Source of the DNA: Psychrobacillus mangrovi
GTDB taxonomy: Bacteria; Bacillota; Bacilli; Bacillales_A; Planococcaceae
Reading direction: 5' to 3'
Assembly (NCBI RefSeq): GCF_037104765.1
Contig: NZ_JBAWSY010000013.1
Span: 17,973-81,972 of the forward strand
Length of the DNA: 64,000 nt
In this document: piece after piece, positions 54,555-63,417 of the stretch
Layout of the letters: each line of letters begins with the position of its first letter
Position numbering within the stretch: position 1 is the stretch's first letter
Program-made: the position numbers and the translations under genes
Notes under the pieces: model-generated
Seen by the model: the letters and a program-made list of their open reading frames with translations, nothing else
Database searches by the model: none
Told to the model about the DNA's origin: nothing

Positions 54555-54974
54555 TTATATATCTTCTTCTGTTTTAAAATTTATTTTATATGTATCTTGA
54601 GGATTATATTTTCCTAAATGTTCTAAATCAAGATTCTTGTTGATATTCAAAGTATATACTGGTTCTTGGTTATACCCTTCTTCTGGAGGAAGAACTCTAA
54701 CAGTTTTGTTACTATCCCTTTGAATACTTACGGCAACAAGGTTATTTTTATCGTCTGTTACATAAAGTGATTCCGTATTTAGTATGGGTTCATTTATTCC
54801 TTTATCAAACTCAATAATCCACTCATAATCTGGGGTTACGGATCGATATGTTACATTATTTACTTTTTCTACTGCTTTCTTTTCGACAAAATCAGTAGAA
54901 AAAGTGATTGTATAGATTGATAAACCTAATATTATTACAGTAAAAGTAAATAAAAATTTCTTCAATGACAACAT
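54555..54974 (-). CDS. Secreted protein with Ig-like (SbsA-type) domain
   Basis: 139 residues; N-terminal signal or anchor FLFTFTVIILGLSIYTITFS. The mature part reads WIIEFDKGINEPILNTESLY and YTLNINKNLDLEHLGKY, with the strand pattern of bacterial Ig-like/SbsA surface domains (EFDKGINE corresponding to the usual F-N-P pattern). The ribosome site is GGAGATG. It is one of the few minus-strand genes in this half of the window. Confidence 0.62.
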   Translation of the reverse strand: MLSLKKFLFTFTVIILGLSIYTITFSTDFVEKKAVEKVNNVTYRSVTPDYEWIIEFDKGINEPILNTESLYVTDDKNNLVAVSIQRDSNKTVRVLPPEEGYNQEPVYTLNINKNLDLEHLGKYNPQDTYKINFKTEEDI

Positions 54975-55033
54975 CTCCTTTTATAAATAGTATAAATTAA
55001 CATGGGAATATTTGCCACTATAATCTGATAGTT

Positions 55034-55067
55034 CTTATTCAACTAACGGTTGCTTTAGTTGAATAAG
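55034..55067 (+). repeat. Perfect 34-bp AACTAA palindrome
   Basis: Arms CTTATTCAACTAA and TTAGTTGAATAAG are exact reverse complements (13 bp) around loop CGGTTGCT. Best-preserved copy in the window. Confidence 0.9.
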
Positions 55068-55150
55068 GATTCTTTGATAAAAGGTGTATTTTGTTTGTAA
55101 AATTGGATCTAAGAGGGAATATAACGAAGCATTTACTCCATCCTAAATAA

Positions 55151-55183
55151 GCACATTAACCATAAGATTAATGTGCTTATTTA
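55151..55183 (+). terminator. Terminator-like hairpin
   Basis: GCACATTAA/TTAATGTGC then TTATTT; lies before the start chosen for the next gene and so argues against a more upstream start. Confidence 0.7.
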
Positions 55184-55203
55184 GTTATGGGATGGTGGTA
55201 ATT

Positions 55204-56655
55204 TTGAGTTTCTTAAAAAAAATCTCTTGTTTGTTAGTAATTTTTTTAGTTTTTGTAAATTTGTTCGGTCGTGAAACAATCGCTTCAGATGGTGAAATTA
55301 CGCTAAAAGAAGCGATTAATATTGGATTCCAGAGGGCAAAAGAATGGAATGTAAAAGCAACACTTACAAGTGTAAACAGTGTAGATGAAACGATGGGAGG
55401 CTCGAGAGGAGGAAAAGGGAAACGCTTTAGATGGTTTGTGCAATTTATGGCTCCAGGTACAGACGAGCATTTATTAATTGGTATCTCAGAAAAGAAAATT
55501 ACCGTGTTTAGACCGATTAAGCAATCTCAGGTTCCAACAATACCCTATGATGAGATTAAATTGGATAGCTCTGATGTTCTCCAACTAGCAAAGGATAAAT
55601 ACGGACTAAAACCAGGAAAAGATTGGGCGACAGGATATCATTTTACACTTGATAGAATTGATGGTATGCCCATTCTAACAGTGTTTGGAAATGATCGAGA
55701 TAGCCGTTTTACTCGAATTTCATTCAATGCCCAAAATGGAGATGTGGTTAGTGCCATTCATAAATTACCATACGGTGGAGGATTACTATCCAAACGTATG
55801 GGTACTGATGCCCTAACAAAGAAAGGGATGGCAATTACGGGAGTTGTCGCTGGAAACAACAATTTAGTGGTATGGGGAGACAAAAAGCCAACACAATTTA
55901 GTACCACCAAGCAACCTTTTATTGAATGGAGCCAGAACAAGGGAGAAACATGGACACAACTCCGATTTAATAATTATGTAACGCACGCCTGGTTTGATAG
56001 AAATGATCAATTATATGCAACAACCGAAAAAGAATTATGGGTAGGTACTACCTCTAAAAGTAAAGGAACGAAAATTCTTTCATTAGACCATATGATTGAG
56101 ACTATCGATTATTCAACCAATAACCATATAACTGTTCTATCAAATGGAAAGGTTTACTATACGTTCAATCAAGGGGAGAGTTGGGAACAAGCTATTGTTC
56201 CTAAACCATTTTATGAGGTTCAAATATCGGATAATGGTCATTTAGTAGGGTTAACAGAAGAAAGGAAGATTTTGCAAAGGGTAAATGATGGTTGGAACGA
56301 GATAACCACGCCAAATAGTAATGATGAACCTTTGGATATGAAAGTGATTAATAATAGGCTATTCGTTACCACACAAAGTGGAATTTGGATCCGAGATCTT
56401 CAAGAGGCAAATTGGAGAAAAATTCAAGTGGATGAAGTGGTAGTTAAATTTATTAAAAAAGGAGAGAAATTATTCGGCTATACACATAGAGGTGAAGCAA
56501 TTTATTCGATTAACACGGAAGATGAAGGAAAACCTGAAAAAGTGTTTGATGCGGTTGATATTATCGTTTTGGATGTGGATATCATAGGAGATACGTTATG
56601 GATTGCAACTATACCAAATTATTCTTGGGAAGAAATGAAGATTCAGAAGAGATGA
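55204..56655 (+). CDS. Secreted beta-propeller-like protein
   Basis: 483 residues from TTG 55204 (GGTGG six bases upstream). Signal peptide FLKKISCLLVIFLVFVNLFG. Residues about 30-180 resemble PepSY-type modules (LTLKEAINIGFQRAKEW, GMPILTVFGND, SFNAQNGDVVSAIH). Residues about 200-480 contain Asp/Ser-x-W repeats like those of sialidase/YCF48 propellers (PFIEWSQNKGETWTQLRF, VYYTFNQGESWEQAIV, SGIWIRDLQEANWRKI). No catalytic residues were identified. Confidence 0.72.
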   Translation: MSFLKKISCLLVIFLVFVNLFGRETIASDGEITLKEAINIGFQRAKEWNVKATLTSVNSVDETMGGSRGGKGKRFRWFVQFMAPGTDEHLLIGISEKKITVFRPIKQSQVPTIPYDEIKLDSSDVLQLAKDKYGLKPGKDWATGYHFTLDRIDGMPILTVFGNDRDSRFTRISFNAQNGDVVSAIHKLPYGGGLLSKRMGTDALTKKGMAITGVVAGNNNLVVWGDKKPTQFSTTKQPFIEWSQNKGETWTQLRFNNYVTHAWFDRNDQLYATTEKELWVGTTSKSKGTKILSLDHMIETIDYSTNNHITVLSNGKVYYTFNQGESWEQAIVPKPFYEVQISDNGHLVGLTEERKILQRVNDGWNEITTPNSNDEPLDMKVINNRLFVTTQSGIWIRDLQEANWRKIQVDEVVVKFIKKGEKLFGYTHRGEAIYSINTEDEGKPEKVFDAVDIIVLDVDIIGDTLWIATIPNYSWEEMKIQKR

Positions 56656-56704
56656 TAATAATTTGAAGTTTATATCCCTGAAAAAATACACTCTGAAATA
56701 TTTC

Positions 56705-56736
56705 ACTTAAACTAACGGGTGCTTTACTTTAATAAG
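56705..56736 (+). repeat. AACTAA palindrome copy
   Basis: ACTTAAACTAACGGGTGC then TTTACTTTAATAAG. Confidence 0.7.
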
Positions 56737-56776
56737 AAAACACCATTAGGGAACCTTAAAATTAGGTGGTGAACTA

Positions 56777-57443
56777 TTGAAAAGATACATTATTTTTATA
56801 ATTGCATTTCTTCTTGTTGTTACCCTGAATAAAGCAGGAGCTACAAAGGAAGGATATACTGTAATAGCAAAAAAAGACGATATAACTATCTATGCAAAAA
56901 AAATGGGAGAACTATATCGAGATTTTAAAATTGATTTCAAAGGGGAGATATACTTTAGACCCTATTGGATGAACGATACTAACCCTACCTATGCCCCGCA
57001 AATCATTTACGAAGATATAAACAAAGACGCGAAGAAAGAACTAATTATAATTTTAACAAAAGGTTACGGTACTGGTGTTTTAGATCAAGAAGTTTATGTT
57101 TATAGAAATACAAATGGATTGTTTGATGTGCGTGTTGATGATCCTATGGCAATTATCTACAAAAACGTAAAAACCAAGTTAACAACAGAAAAAGCGGAAA
57201 TTAGAATAGGCGACAAAGTATATAAAGTTGACATAACCCCTTTAGAAACCTACAAACTTATTTGAGGATATTGCTTTTGGTGGTGTAATTAAATATGAAG
57301 TAAAAGACCACCAACTTATTGCAACAATCTCAGCACGAATTTCTCCAGCTGGCTTTGTTGGTCAACTTGTAATTGTGTATGAATATCGTGACAAAATGTA
57401 TCAAGCAAAAACAATTGAATTTCAACCTTCACCCGAATTATGA
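56777..57443 (+). pseudogene. Secreted protein, frameshifted
   Basis: TTG 56777 with signal peptide YIIFIIAFLLVVTLNKAGA. The domain YEDINKDAKKELIIILTKGY contains an FG-GAP/VCBS-like Asp cluster. The frame stops at 57,265, but the +1 frame from about 57,250 continues NLFEDIAFGGVIKYEVKDHQ and on to QAKTIEFQPSPEL (57,443). About 222 residues were therefore encoded before a single-base indel. A shortened protein of 162 residues may still be made. Confidence 0.72.
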
Positions 57444-57444
57444 G

Positions 57445-57477
57445 TTATTGAACTAACGGGTGCTTTAGTTAAACAAG
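57445..57477 (+). repeat. AACTAA palindrome copy
   Basis: TTATTGAACTAACGGGTGC then TTTAGTTAAACAAG; begins 2 bp after the stop of the frameshifted gene. Confidence 0.82.
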
Positions 57478-57504
57478 ACCATCATATCGATGGTCTATTT
57501 TTTT
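57477..57504 (+). terminator. GACCATC hairpin terminator, copy 2
   Basis: GACCATC/GATGGTC with long T-run, fused to the preceding palindrome. Confidence 0.85.
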
Positions 57505-57589
57505 ACCTAAAACATCAAGTAAACCTCAGAAGGATAGTATGAATAGACATGGATAAAATAATACAAGAAATTAATAAAGGATGATTTAA

Positions 57590-58138
57590 TTGAACAAGTT
57601 TATTCTACTTGTACTCATGTATACCTTGACTTGTGGGGTATATAACGGAAATGCATATGTAAACTCTAACTTCCAACCTCGAACTATTGAAGAAAGTTAT
57701 CTTGAAATTGGATATAAAACTGTCGGAGAAGCTTTAAAAGATTTTGAACACCATTATAAACAGGATTTACAGCTGCCATTAAGAGTCCCTCCTGTTGTCT
57801 TTACTCACTTATTTGCAAGAACTATTGAAGGAGACAGCGGAGATATTTTTGAAATGGAGTTTATAAATGAGCAATCATCAGTGAACAATTTCATGATTAA
57901 TGTAGCAGTAAAGGATAGTTTTAAGATACTGGATAAAGAAGTTATAAAGGAATTTAGACTTAAGGGTGGAAACACTGCATACTTGTTGAGTATAGGAGGT
58001 CCAAATCCAAACTTAGGTTCAAACTTATTGGTTTTTGAAAAAGATAATTTGCAATATAGGTTTAGTATAGATAAAAGAATATCCGAAAAGATTACTCCTG
58101 AAATTTTAGTTCAGATAGCTAATTCTATTGATTATTGA
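57590..58138 (+). CDS. Small secreted protein
   Basis: 182 residues from TTG after AAAGGATG. Signal peptide FILLVLMYTLTCGVYNGNA. The mature part resembles DUF4367-like outer domains in layout: LRLPL-type strand, FRLKGGNTAYLLSIGGPNPN, then FEKDNLQYRFSIDKRISEKI and TPEILVQIANSI. The similarity is weak. It is bracketed by palindromes at both ends. Confidence 0.6.
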   Translation: MNKFILLVLMYTLTCGVYNGNAYVNSNFQPRTIEESYLEIGYKTVGEALKDFEHHYKQDLQLPLRVPPVVFTHLFARTIEGDSGDIFEMEFINEQSSVNNFMINVAVKDSFKILDKEVIKEFRLKGGNTAYLLSIGGPNPNLGSNLLVFEKDNLQYRFSIDKRISEKITPEILVQIANSIDY

Positions 58139-58157
58139 ATCGAATCTAAAAATTTCT

Positions 58158-58187
58158 CTTATTGAACTAACGGGCGCTTACTTCAAG
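58158..58187 (+). repeat. AACTAA palindrome copy
   Basis: CTTATTGAACTAACGGGCGC then TTACTTCAAG. Confidence 0.72.
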
Positions 58188-58241
58188 GAGTATGGATGCC
58201 TCTTTCTAATTTGGGAAGATTAGAAAAGAGGTGAATTTATC

Positions 58242-58676
58242 TTGAAAAAACTGTATGTATTGATGGTAATCATATCTTTATTTACTTTGGTCTCATTTGA
58301 AACTTATGCTCAGCCTAAAAAATGTCCTGTACTAAGTGAATTAGAGAAAACATCGCTTAAGGATAAAAAAGAGGTTATTGAGGCGTTAAATACTTTAATA
58401 CCAAAAACCTATGGAACTGGATTAGATGATTTTCCTGACATGTATACTAAGTGGAATGTAGTAACTGCTAAACCTTTTCTCAATACAGTTGGTAATAATG
58501 AAGAAGAAGGCTATTTTGGAATGGCAAAAACCTTTTGTGGCAAAGAAATAGCTGAAAAATCATGGCTTGTACGTTTAGATTTTACTAAAGCACCTGGAGC
58601 TGATTTAGCCCAGGGTCAAATATTTTTAGCTAAAAGTAAGGAAAAAGGATGGTTTGTTTGGTTTCGATACCATTAA
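58242..58676 (+). CDS. Small secreted protein
   Basis: 144 residues from TTG after AGAGGTGA. Signal peptide LYVLMVIISLFTLVSFETYA. The mature domain has two cysteines (KKCPVL and KTFCGKE), possibly a disulfide, and ends GQIFLAKSKEKGWFVWFRY, a pattern seen in small Bacillus extracytoplasmic proteins. No known family. Confidence 0.6.
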   Translation: MKKLYVLMVIISLFTLVSFETYAQPKKCPVLSELEKTSLKDKKEVIEALNTLIPKTYGTGLDDFPDMYTKWNVVTAKPFLNTVGNNEEEGYFGMAKTFCGKEIAEKSWLVRLDFTKAPGADLAQGQIFLAKSKEKGWFVWFRYH

Positions 58677-58686
58677 ACTGTTATTC

Positions 58687-58718
58687 CTTTTTGAACTAAC
58701 GGGCGCTTTAGTTAAACA
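58687..58718 (+). repeat. AACTAA palindrome copy
   Basis: TTGAACTAACGGGCGC then TTTAGTTAAACA; starts 11 bp after the stop. Confidence 0.8.
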
Positions 58719-58719
58719 T

Positions 58720-58749
58720 AACCATCATTTTGATGGTTTATTTTTTTTA
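58720..58749 (+). terminator. ACCATC hairpin terminator, copy 3
   Basis: AACCATC/GATGGTT with nine T; fused to the palindrome as at 57,477. Confidence 0.85.
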
Positions 58750-58794
58750 TCCGAAACATCAAGTAAATCTCAGAAATCATTTGTGAAATGTTAC

Positions 58795-58827
58795 ACTTAA
58801 ACTAACGCAGCAGTTTAGTTGAAGAAG
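58795..58827 (+). repeat. AACTAA palindrome copy (leader type)
   Basis: ACTTAAACTAACGCAGCAG then TTTAGTTGAAGAAG, preceded by TTGTGAAATGTTAC as in other leader copies. Confidence 0.8.
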
Positions 58828-58927
58828 CTTTTGTGTGAAAATGGTAGTAAAAAATTGGAACCTCATTTCGTTTCGAACGTATTAAAGGAAAGGTTAGTTG
58901 AAGAAAGTTATAAACGGGGTGGAGTAT

Positions 58928-59149
58928 ATGAGTGAACGATTTGAATTAAATTTTAAAAATAAGGAAGTAAGAATTTGGTTTTATTTGGTGATACCAACGT
59001 TTATTGTAGGAAGCATTTTTATATTATATGGTGAACAAAAATATCAGTCTATTCCTATGTTATTGTTAGTAATAGCATGTACTATCTTTTATACATGGCG
59101 TTTTTATTACCGTAAGAAACAGAAGAAAGAAGGAAAAAGTTCTTCTTAA
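58928..59149 (+). CDS. Small two-helix membrane protein
   Basis: 73 residues from ATG 58928 behind GGGGTGGAG. Two membrane helices (IWFYLVIPTFIVGSIFILY and IPMLLLVIACTIFYTW) and a basic cytoplasmic tail (YYRKKQKKEGKSSS). No family recognised. The stop codon lies inside the next palindrome copy. Confidence 0.55.
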   Translation: MSERFELNFKNKEVRIWFYLVIPTFIVGSIFILYGEQKYQSIPMLLLVIACTIFYTWRFYYRKKQKKEGKSSS

Positions 59150-59173
59150 GCTAACGAGTGCTTTAGTGGAAGA
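59142..59173 (+). repeat. AACTAA palindrome copy overlapping a stop codon
   Basis: CTTCTTAAGCTAACGAGTGC then TTTAGTGGAAGAG; the gene's last codons form its left arm. Confidence 0.65.
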
Positions 59174-59279
59174 GTGTTGTTTAACTTGCGTTTAACAATT
59201 GGTCCATAATATTAATCGCGTTTAATTGACTGATAATTTTAAATGTTGTGTTAAGATAGTTGAAAAAGAGGTGAACCTT

Positions 59280-59492
59280 GTGGATAAAAAGAAAAAAATA
59301 TTTATAATAGCTTTCGTAATGGGTGTTATTTCAACAGCCTTTGTATTACCATTGCTGAGTGCGTTGGGCGTTCCTTCGTTTGATGTGGTATTAACTGCCC
59401 TATTTGGAGAAGGAAATAGCTGGGCTTTAGTCTTTTCTCTAATGTTAATCCTTCTAATCACTTTTGGTGCTGGGAAAGCTATAAAAAGCTAA
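59280..59492 (+). CDS. Small membrane protein
   Basis: 70 residues from GTG 59280, after GAGGTGAA. Two membrane helices (IFIIAFVMGVISTAFVLPLL and WALVFSLMLILLITFGAG). No family recognised; its small size and hydrophobicity are all that can be said. Confidence 0.5.
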   Translation: MDKKKKIFIIAFVMGVISTAFVLPLLSALGVPSFDVVLTALFGEGNSWALVFSLMLILLITFGAGKAIKS

Positions 59493-59512
59493 AACAGCAA
59501 AATCTTCCTGTT

Positions 59513-59593
59513 CTTATTCAACTAACGGGTGCTTTACTTCAAGAAGGAGTAAAGCTTTTTTCTTATTGAACTAAAGCGCAGTTTAGTTGAACA
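59513..59593 (+). repeat. Palindrome-terminator-palindrome composite
   Basis: TTATTCAACTAACGGGTGC, terminator GCTTTACT/AGTAAAGC plus T-run (59,530-59,563), then CTTATTGAACTAAAGCGCAG + TTTAGTTGAAC. Confidence 0.82.
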
Positions 59594-59701
59594 GTTAATC
59601 TTGGAATGTGCTATTATCAATAGGTTAACAATGTTGAACTATGTTAACATTCCGATATTTTAAGAATGAACAGTATGAAACTATCATAGGAGAGTCATAA
59701 A

Positions 59702-60661
59702 ATGAAAAAGAAAATGAACTATTTAATCTTAATTTTAACAACCATCTTCATGGTTGGTTGTACCAACATAGAAGATGCATCCATTACAGATGTAGAAACA
59801 AATCCACAAGAAGTAACCACAGTTGAAACAAATATAAATAGTGAAAAAGAAGAAACTATCACTTCGGTTGTTTATGAACCAGTAGAAGAGGAAACACCAA
59901 CCCAACCAAATAATGAACTGTTCTCAGGATACAAATTTATTGAAGTTGATGGTGGTGATTTGTCTGGATATCGTGAACCTAACGTCGTCGTTGATATTGG
60001 TTACGGGGACCGTGAATATTGGGCATTTACTAATGAATACGGGCAACTAGTACGTGTCATTGCTGAGGAAATCATTCTACAAGATGACAGTAACGAACCT
60101 GTAACATCGTCTGGCAGATATTACGCTGATGAAGCAAAAGTTCCTGGTGTCGAAAGAGCAGATTTAGATGAAGGGCATATAATTGCTGATTCTCTCGGAG
60201 GGGTATCGAATGCTTATAATATTACCCCACAAGATAGTACGCTCAACAGACATGGTGATCAAGCTTATTTGGAAAACGTGATCCGTAGTGCAGTTGGAGC
60301 TACTAATTTTGAAGCAATTATCACATATTCGAATACAGAAACGCAGATTCCTTCAAGTTATCAGTATACCTATACTTTAATGGGTAATGAGGTCGTTGAT
60401 AAATTTGACAATGTGAACCCTGATGAAGTAAATGCATCACTCGGTTTGACAGGCAGTGAGCCTTCTGATTCAACTAGTTCAAACACTAATTCAACTAGTC
60501 CAAATACAAACGGTGATATTTCTAGTGTTGATACAAACGGTAATGGACAAGTGACGATTAAAGAAGCAAAAGCAGCAGGTTTTAGTATGCCAATAACTAG
60601 TGATCATTGGTTATACCCCTATATGCGCGATAATGATAATGACGGTATGGTAGGTGAGTAA
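59702..60661 (+). CDS. Lipoprotein DNA/RNA non-specific nuclease with Excalibur domain
   Basis: 319 residues. Lipobox MVGC (Cys20), an acidic Thr/Glu linker, then a nuclease domain (about 80-235) with ADLDEGHIIADSLGG carrying the candidate catalytic His and NITPQDSTLNRHGDQ supplying the metal-binding Asn. A Ser/Thr/Asn linker leads to a C-terminal Excalibur/EF-hand-like calcium domain (DTNGNGQVTIKEAKAAGF ... MRDNDNDGMVGE). It probably degrades extracellular DNA at the cell surface. The domain combination is known in Bacillus surface nucleases. Confidence 0.85.
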   Translation: MKKKMNYLILILTTIFMVGCTNIEDASITDVETNPQEVTTVETNINSEKEETITSVVYEPVEEETPTQPNNELFSGYKFIEVDGGDLSGYREPNVVVDIGYGDREYWAFTNEYGQLVRVIAEEIILQDDSNEPVTSSGRYYADEAKVPGVERADLDEGHIIADSLGGVSNAYNITPQDSTLNRHGDQAYLENVIRSAVGATNFEAIITYSNTETQIPSSYQYTYTLMGNEVVDKFDNVNPDEVNASLGLTGSEPSDSTSSNTNSTSPNTNGDISSVDTNGNGQVTIKEAKAAGFSMPITSDHWLYPYMRDNDNDGMVGE

Positions 60662-60810
60662 ACTCCTTGAACTTTAGGCAAAATAAATGAACGAAAGAAC
60701 ATTTTCTTCGTTGGACGATTTATAACAATTTGCGAATGGGTGTCTGTACAGGAACAACTGAAGTTAATGGTCATATCATCTATATTTGTATGGTGAAAAT
60801 ATAATTATTT

Positions 60811-60887
60811 TTCACTAACGTGTGCTTTACTTCAAGAAGAAGTAAAGCTTTTTTTCTTATTCAATTAACGAACAGGTTAGGTGAACA
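60811..60887 (+). repeat. Palindrome-terminator-palindrome composite
   Basis: TTCACTAACGTGTGC, terminator GCTTTACT/AGTAAAGC with T-run, then CTTATTCAATTAACGAACAG + GTTAGGTGAACAA. Confidence 0.78.
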
Positions 60888-60954
60888 AATTAACACAAGA
60901 TCTGTTGAAACGAAAACTACAAAATTCTGTCTAATTATAAAAGGGGTGACGATA

Positions 60955-61521
60955 TTGAAAAAACTTAGCTTAATTTTGTCTTTATTATTTTTATCAATAG
61001 GGCTGTTGGGCTGTCAACAAAGTGGTAAAGAGGAGGAACTCAACAACGAGATTTCTAAAAATATAACCAACGCTACTACTCAAAATATGCCAAAAGATAT
61101 GCCTTCTGATTTTGATTTTTCTATTCAGTTCGGTGTCCAAAAAAAGAATGAAATTAATACTTTTGAAGGAACGGTGACTAAGGATTTAATAGCAGATGGT
61201 ACTGCAACCACAGAGTTAATCTTAACAGAGGAAGAAATGAGAGATATTTATGAGAAAATGCAAGAAATTAATATAGCCGAGACGAAGGAATTTACACCTG
61301 AACCTATAAACGGAACGGTTTGTATGCAACAACCGTACGGAGAAGATGAGTGGAAAATTATTATCAACGGTGAAACGTTAACACATTTAATTTCAGGGGA
61401 ATACTGCGAACCAACGAACGATGCAAAACAACTAATTGAGTTAAGAAATTATGTCTTTAATATAATTAAAAGCAAGGATGAATATAAATCACTCCCAGAG
61501 TCCGATGGTGGGTACCAATAA
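60955..61521 (+). CDS. Lipoprotein of unknown function
   Basis: 188 residues from TTG 60955 after AGGGGTGA; the longer upstream frame runs through the repeat and is not credible. Lipobox GLLGC (Cys18). The mature domain begins with a Asn/Thr-rich linker and has strands DFDFSIQFGVQKKNEINTFE and EWKIIINGETLTHLISGEY with two cysteines (TVCMQQ, GEYCEP) that may form a disulfide. It resembles small Bacillus lipoproteins that follow a lipase-like pattern, but no family could be named. Confidence 0.63.
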   Translation: MKKLSLILSLLFLSIGLLGCQQSGKEEELNNEISKNITNATTQNMPKDMPSDFDFSIQFGVQKKNEINTFEGTVTKDLIADGTATTELILTEEEMRDIYEKMQEINIAETKEFTPEPINGTVCMQQPYGEDEWKIIINGETLTHLISGEYCEPTNDAKQLIELRNYVFNIIKSKDEYKSLPESDGGYQ

Positions 61522-61605
61522 TTATTCAACTAACGGGTGCCTTACTTCAAGAAGGGGTAAGCCTTTTCTCTGATTTAAACTAACAGGGCAGTTTAGTTGA
61601 ACAAG
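61521..61605 (+). repeat. Palindrome-terminator-palindrome composite
   Basis: ATTATTCAACTAACGGGTGC, terminator CCTTACTTC/GGGGTAAGG-like stem with T-rich tail, then TTTAAACTAACAGGGCAG + TTTAGTTGAACAAG. Starts at the preceding stop codon. Confidence 0.8.
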
Positions 61606-61882
61606 AAACTTATGACTCATTTGAAGTAAAAATACATTCAATTGAAGTAACATTGATTTTACTGGAGTAAATAAAATGAGAAAAACACCTCAAGTTAATT
61701 ATCTCAAAAAATGAATTTATCACTCGGCAATGTATGGTTTTTATTTTCATGTATATGTATAAAATCTACTAAATGAATATAGTAAGCATGACCCCTTGTC
61801 GAATTACGTTGAATAAAAACGTAATATTTGAAATAATTGTGAATAAACAGGTGTTCATAATTATTTATAGGGGGATTGAAGA

Positions 61883-63328
61883 ATGACAGAACTTAAAGCT
61901 GATAAAGTGTTTATTTCCTATGCTTGGTCAAGCCAGGAACATGAAGAATGGGTAAACGAGTTAGCGACACGATTAGAAGAAGGCGCTGGAGTAGAAGTAG
62001 TTTATGATAAGTGGGATGCAGTTGAAGGTCAGAACTTAAACGCTTTTATGCAAAGGAGCGTCAATGATCCTTCGATTACTAAGGTGTTAGTTATCTGCGA
62101 CGAAACCTATAAACAAAAAGCAGATGAATTTCAAGGTGGAGTTGGGACAGAAACAGTTATTATATCAAACGAAGTCTATAAAAATGTAAAACAAACCAAA
62201 TTTGTACCAATTATTGCTCAAAGAGGACCAAATGGAGAAGAATACGTTCCAACTTATCTTAGCGGAACAAAATATATTGATATGTCTTCAGTCCAAAATT
62301 ATGAAGAAGGTTTTGAAAAATTACTAAGAAATTTGTATGGTAAACCTGAATTTGTAAGACCAAAAAGAGGGACACCTCCATCATTTTTACTTCGAGATGA
62401 AAAGAAAACATCCTCTGATAGTAGAAGGGCATTAAGTAGATTTGCTTACGATGTTGAAAGGAAACCAAAAAATATAGAGATATATTTTAATGATTTTGTT
62501 GAGACATTTAAAAATGATATGAAACAGTATGCTATTACACCTTCTGACTACAATGAGCTTGCACCATTAATATTTGAAAGCCTACATGACACAATGGATT
62601 TACGTGATATGTTCATCGAGTTTTTAGAAACATATATCAAAGAGGCTGAAGTTGTTAATACTTCACTATTAATAGAGTTTTTTGAATCAATTTATCCTTT
62701 AATTTATACAAGGTCAGGGTCAGTTACTTCTAGCTATTTTGATGCTCAATTCGATCACATGAAAGTCTTTGTTGTAGAACTAATGATTTATACATTTGCT
62801 CTATTGTACAAGTTCAGACAATATGAAGTTATATACGAAATTGTAACTAATCATTACTTTGTAAAGGATGACTTCGATAGAGAACTTGATGGTTCTATTG
62901 GAATTTTTCATAAATATCCAGAACTTATCGAAAAAACTAACCTACCTTCGACAGGGCAAAAATATATATCAAATACGGGGCGTCTTATTATTGATAGAGC
63001 AAATTATGTCGGAATCTCATCCGAAGACTTGATACAAGCCGATTTTTTAATTTATCTCCTGAGCTTTGCACATGGTAAGTCGGAAGATTATTTTGCTTGG
63101 TATCCAGCTACATCTCCTTATTTTACAATCCCAAGTATTCAATTCATAACAAGAATTAAATCTAAGAGATTTTTTGAAACTATTAAGGTAATGTTTCCTG
63201 TAAAGGATGCAGAAGAGATGAAAGTGCTTTTTGCAGAGTTTAATAAATATCTTATACAAAAGTTAGAAAAGGGCTCCAAAATACATTATAATTTGTCACT
63301 TAATCCTGATGAAATCGCAAAATATTAA
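61883..63328 (+). CDS. SEFIR/TIR-domain defence protein
   Basis: 481 residues. The N-terminal 150 form a SEFIR/TIR-like fold: KVFISYAWSSQEHEEWVNEL, VEVVYDKWDAVEGQNLNAFM, TKVLVICDETYKQKAD. The rest (160-481) is helical and unrecognised, presumably the sensor. Single-gene SEFIR systems protect Bacillus from phage by abortive infection, with NAD+ depletion as the proposed mechanism (established knowledge of the family). Ribosome site AGGGGGAT. It stands alone between palindromes. Confidence 0.85.
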   Translation: MTELKADKVFISYAWSSQEHEEWVNELATRLEEGAGVEVVYDKWDAVEGQNLNAFMQRSVNDPSITKVLVICDETYKQKADEFQGGVGTETVIISNEVYKNVKQTKFVPIIAQRGPNGEEYVPTYLSGTKYIDMSSVQNYEEGFEKLLRNLYGKPEFVRPKRGTPPSFLLRDEKKTSSDSRRALSRFAYDVERKPKNIEIYFNDFVETFKNDMKQYAITPSDYNELAPLIFESLHDTMDLRDMFIEFLETYIKEAEVVNTSLLIEFFESIYPLIYTRSGSVTSSYFDAQFDHMKVFVVELMIYTFALLYKFRQYEVIYEIVTNHYFVKDDFDRELDGSIGIFHKYPELIEKTNLPSTGQKYISNTGRLIIDRANYVGISSEDLIQADFLIYLLSFAHGKSEDYFAWYPATSPYFTIPSIQFITRIKSKRFFETIKVMFPVKDAEEMKVLFAEFNKYLIQKLEKGSKIHYNLSLNPDEIAKY

Positions 63329-63417
63329 AAACGTGAATTGAAGCTTTGAAATAAAGTTCGCTTAAAATTACCTTTTCTCTATCTTTTCTTAGAGTTGAGG
63401 GGATTGTGAAAAAATGT

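Noticed and set aside
55034..55067. Integron attC site
   Set aside because: Outer bases fit RYYYAAC/GTTRRRY, but any inverted ATTCAAC...GTTGAAT would; at 34 bp it is much shorter than attC, lacks unpaired extrahelical bases, and no IntI gene is present.
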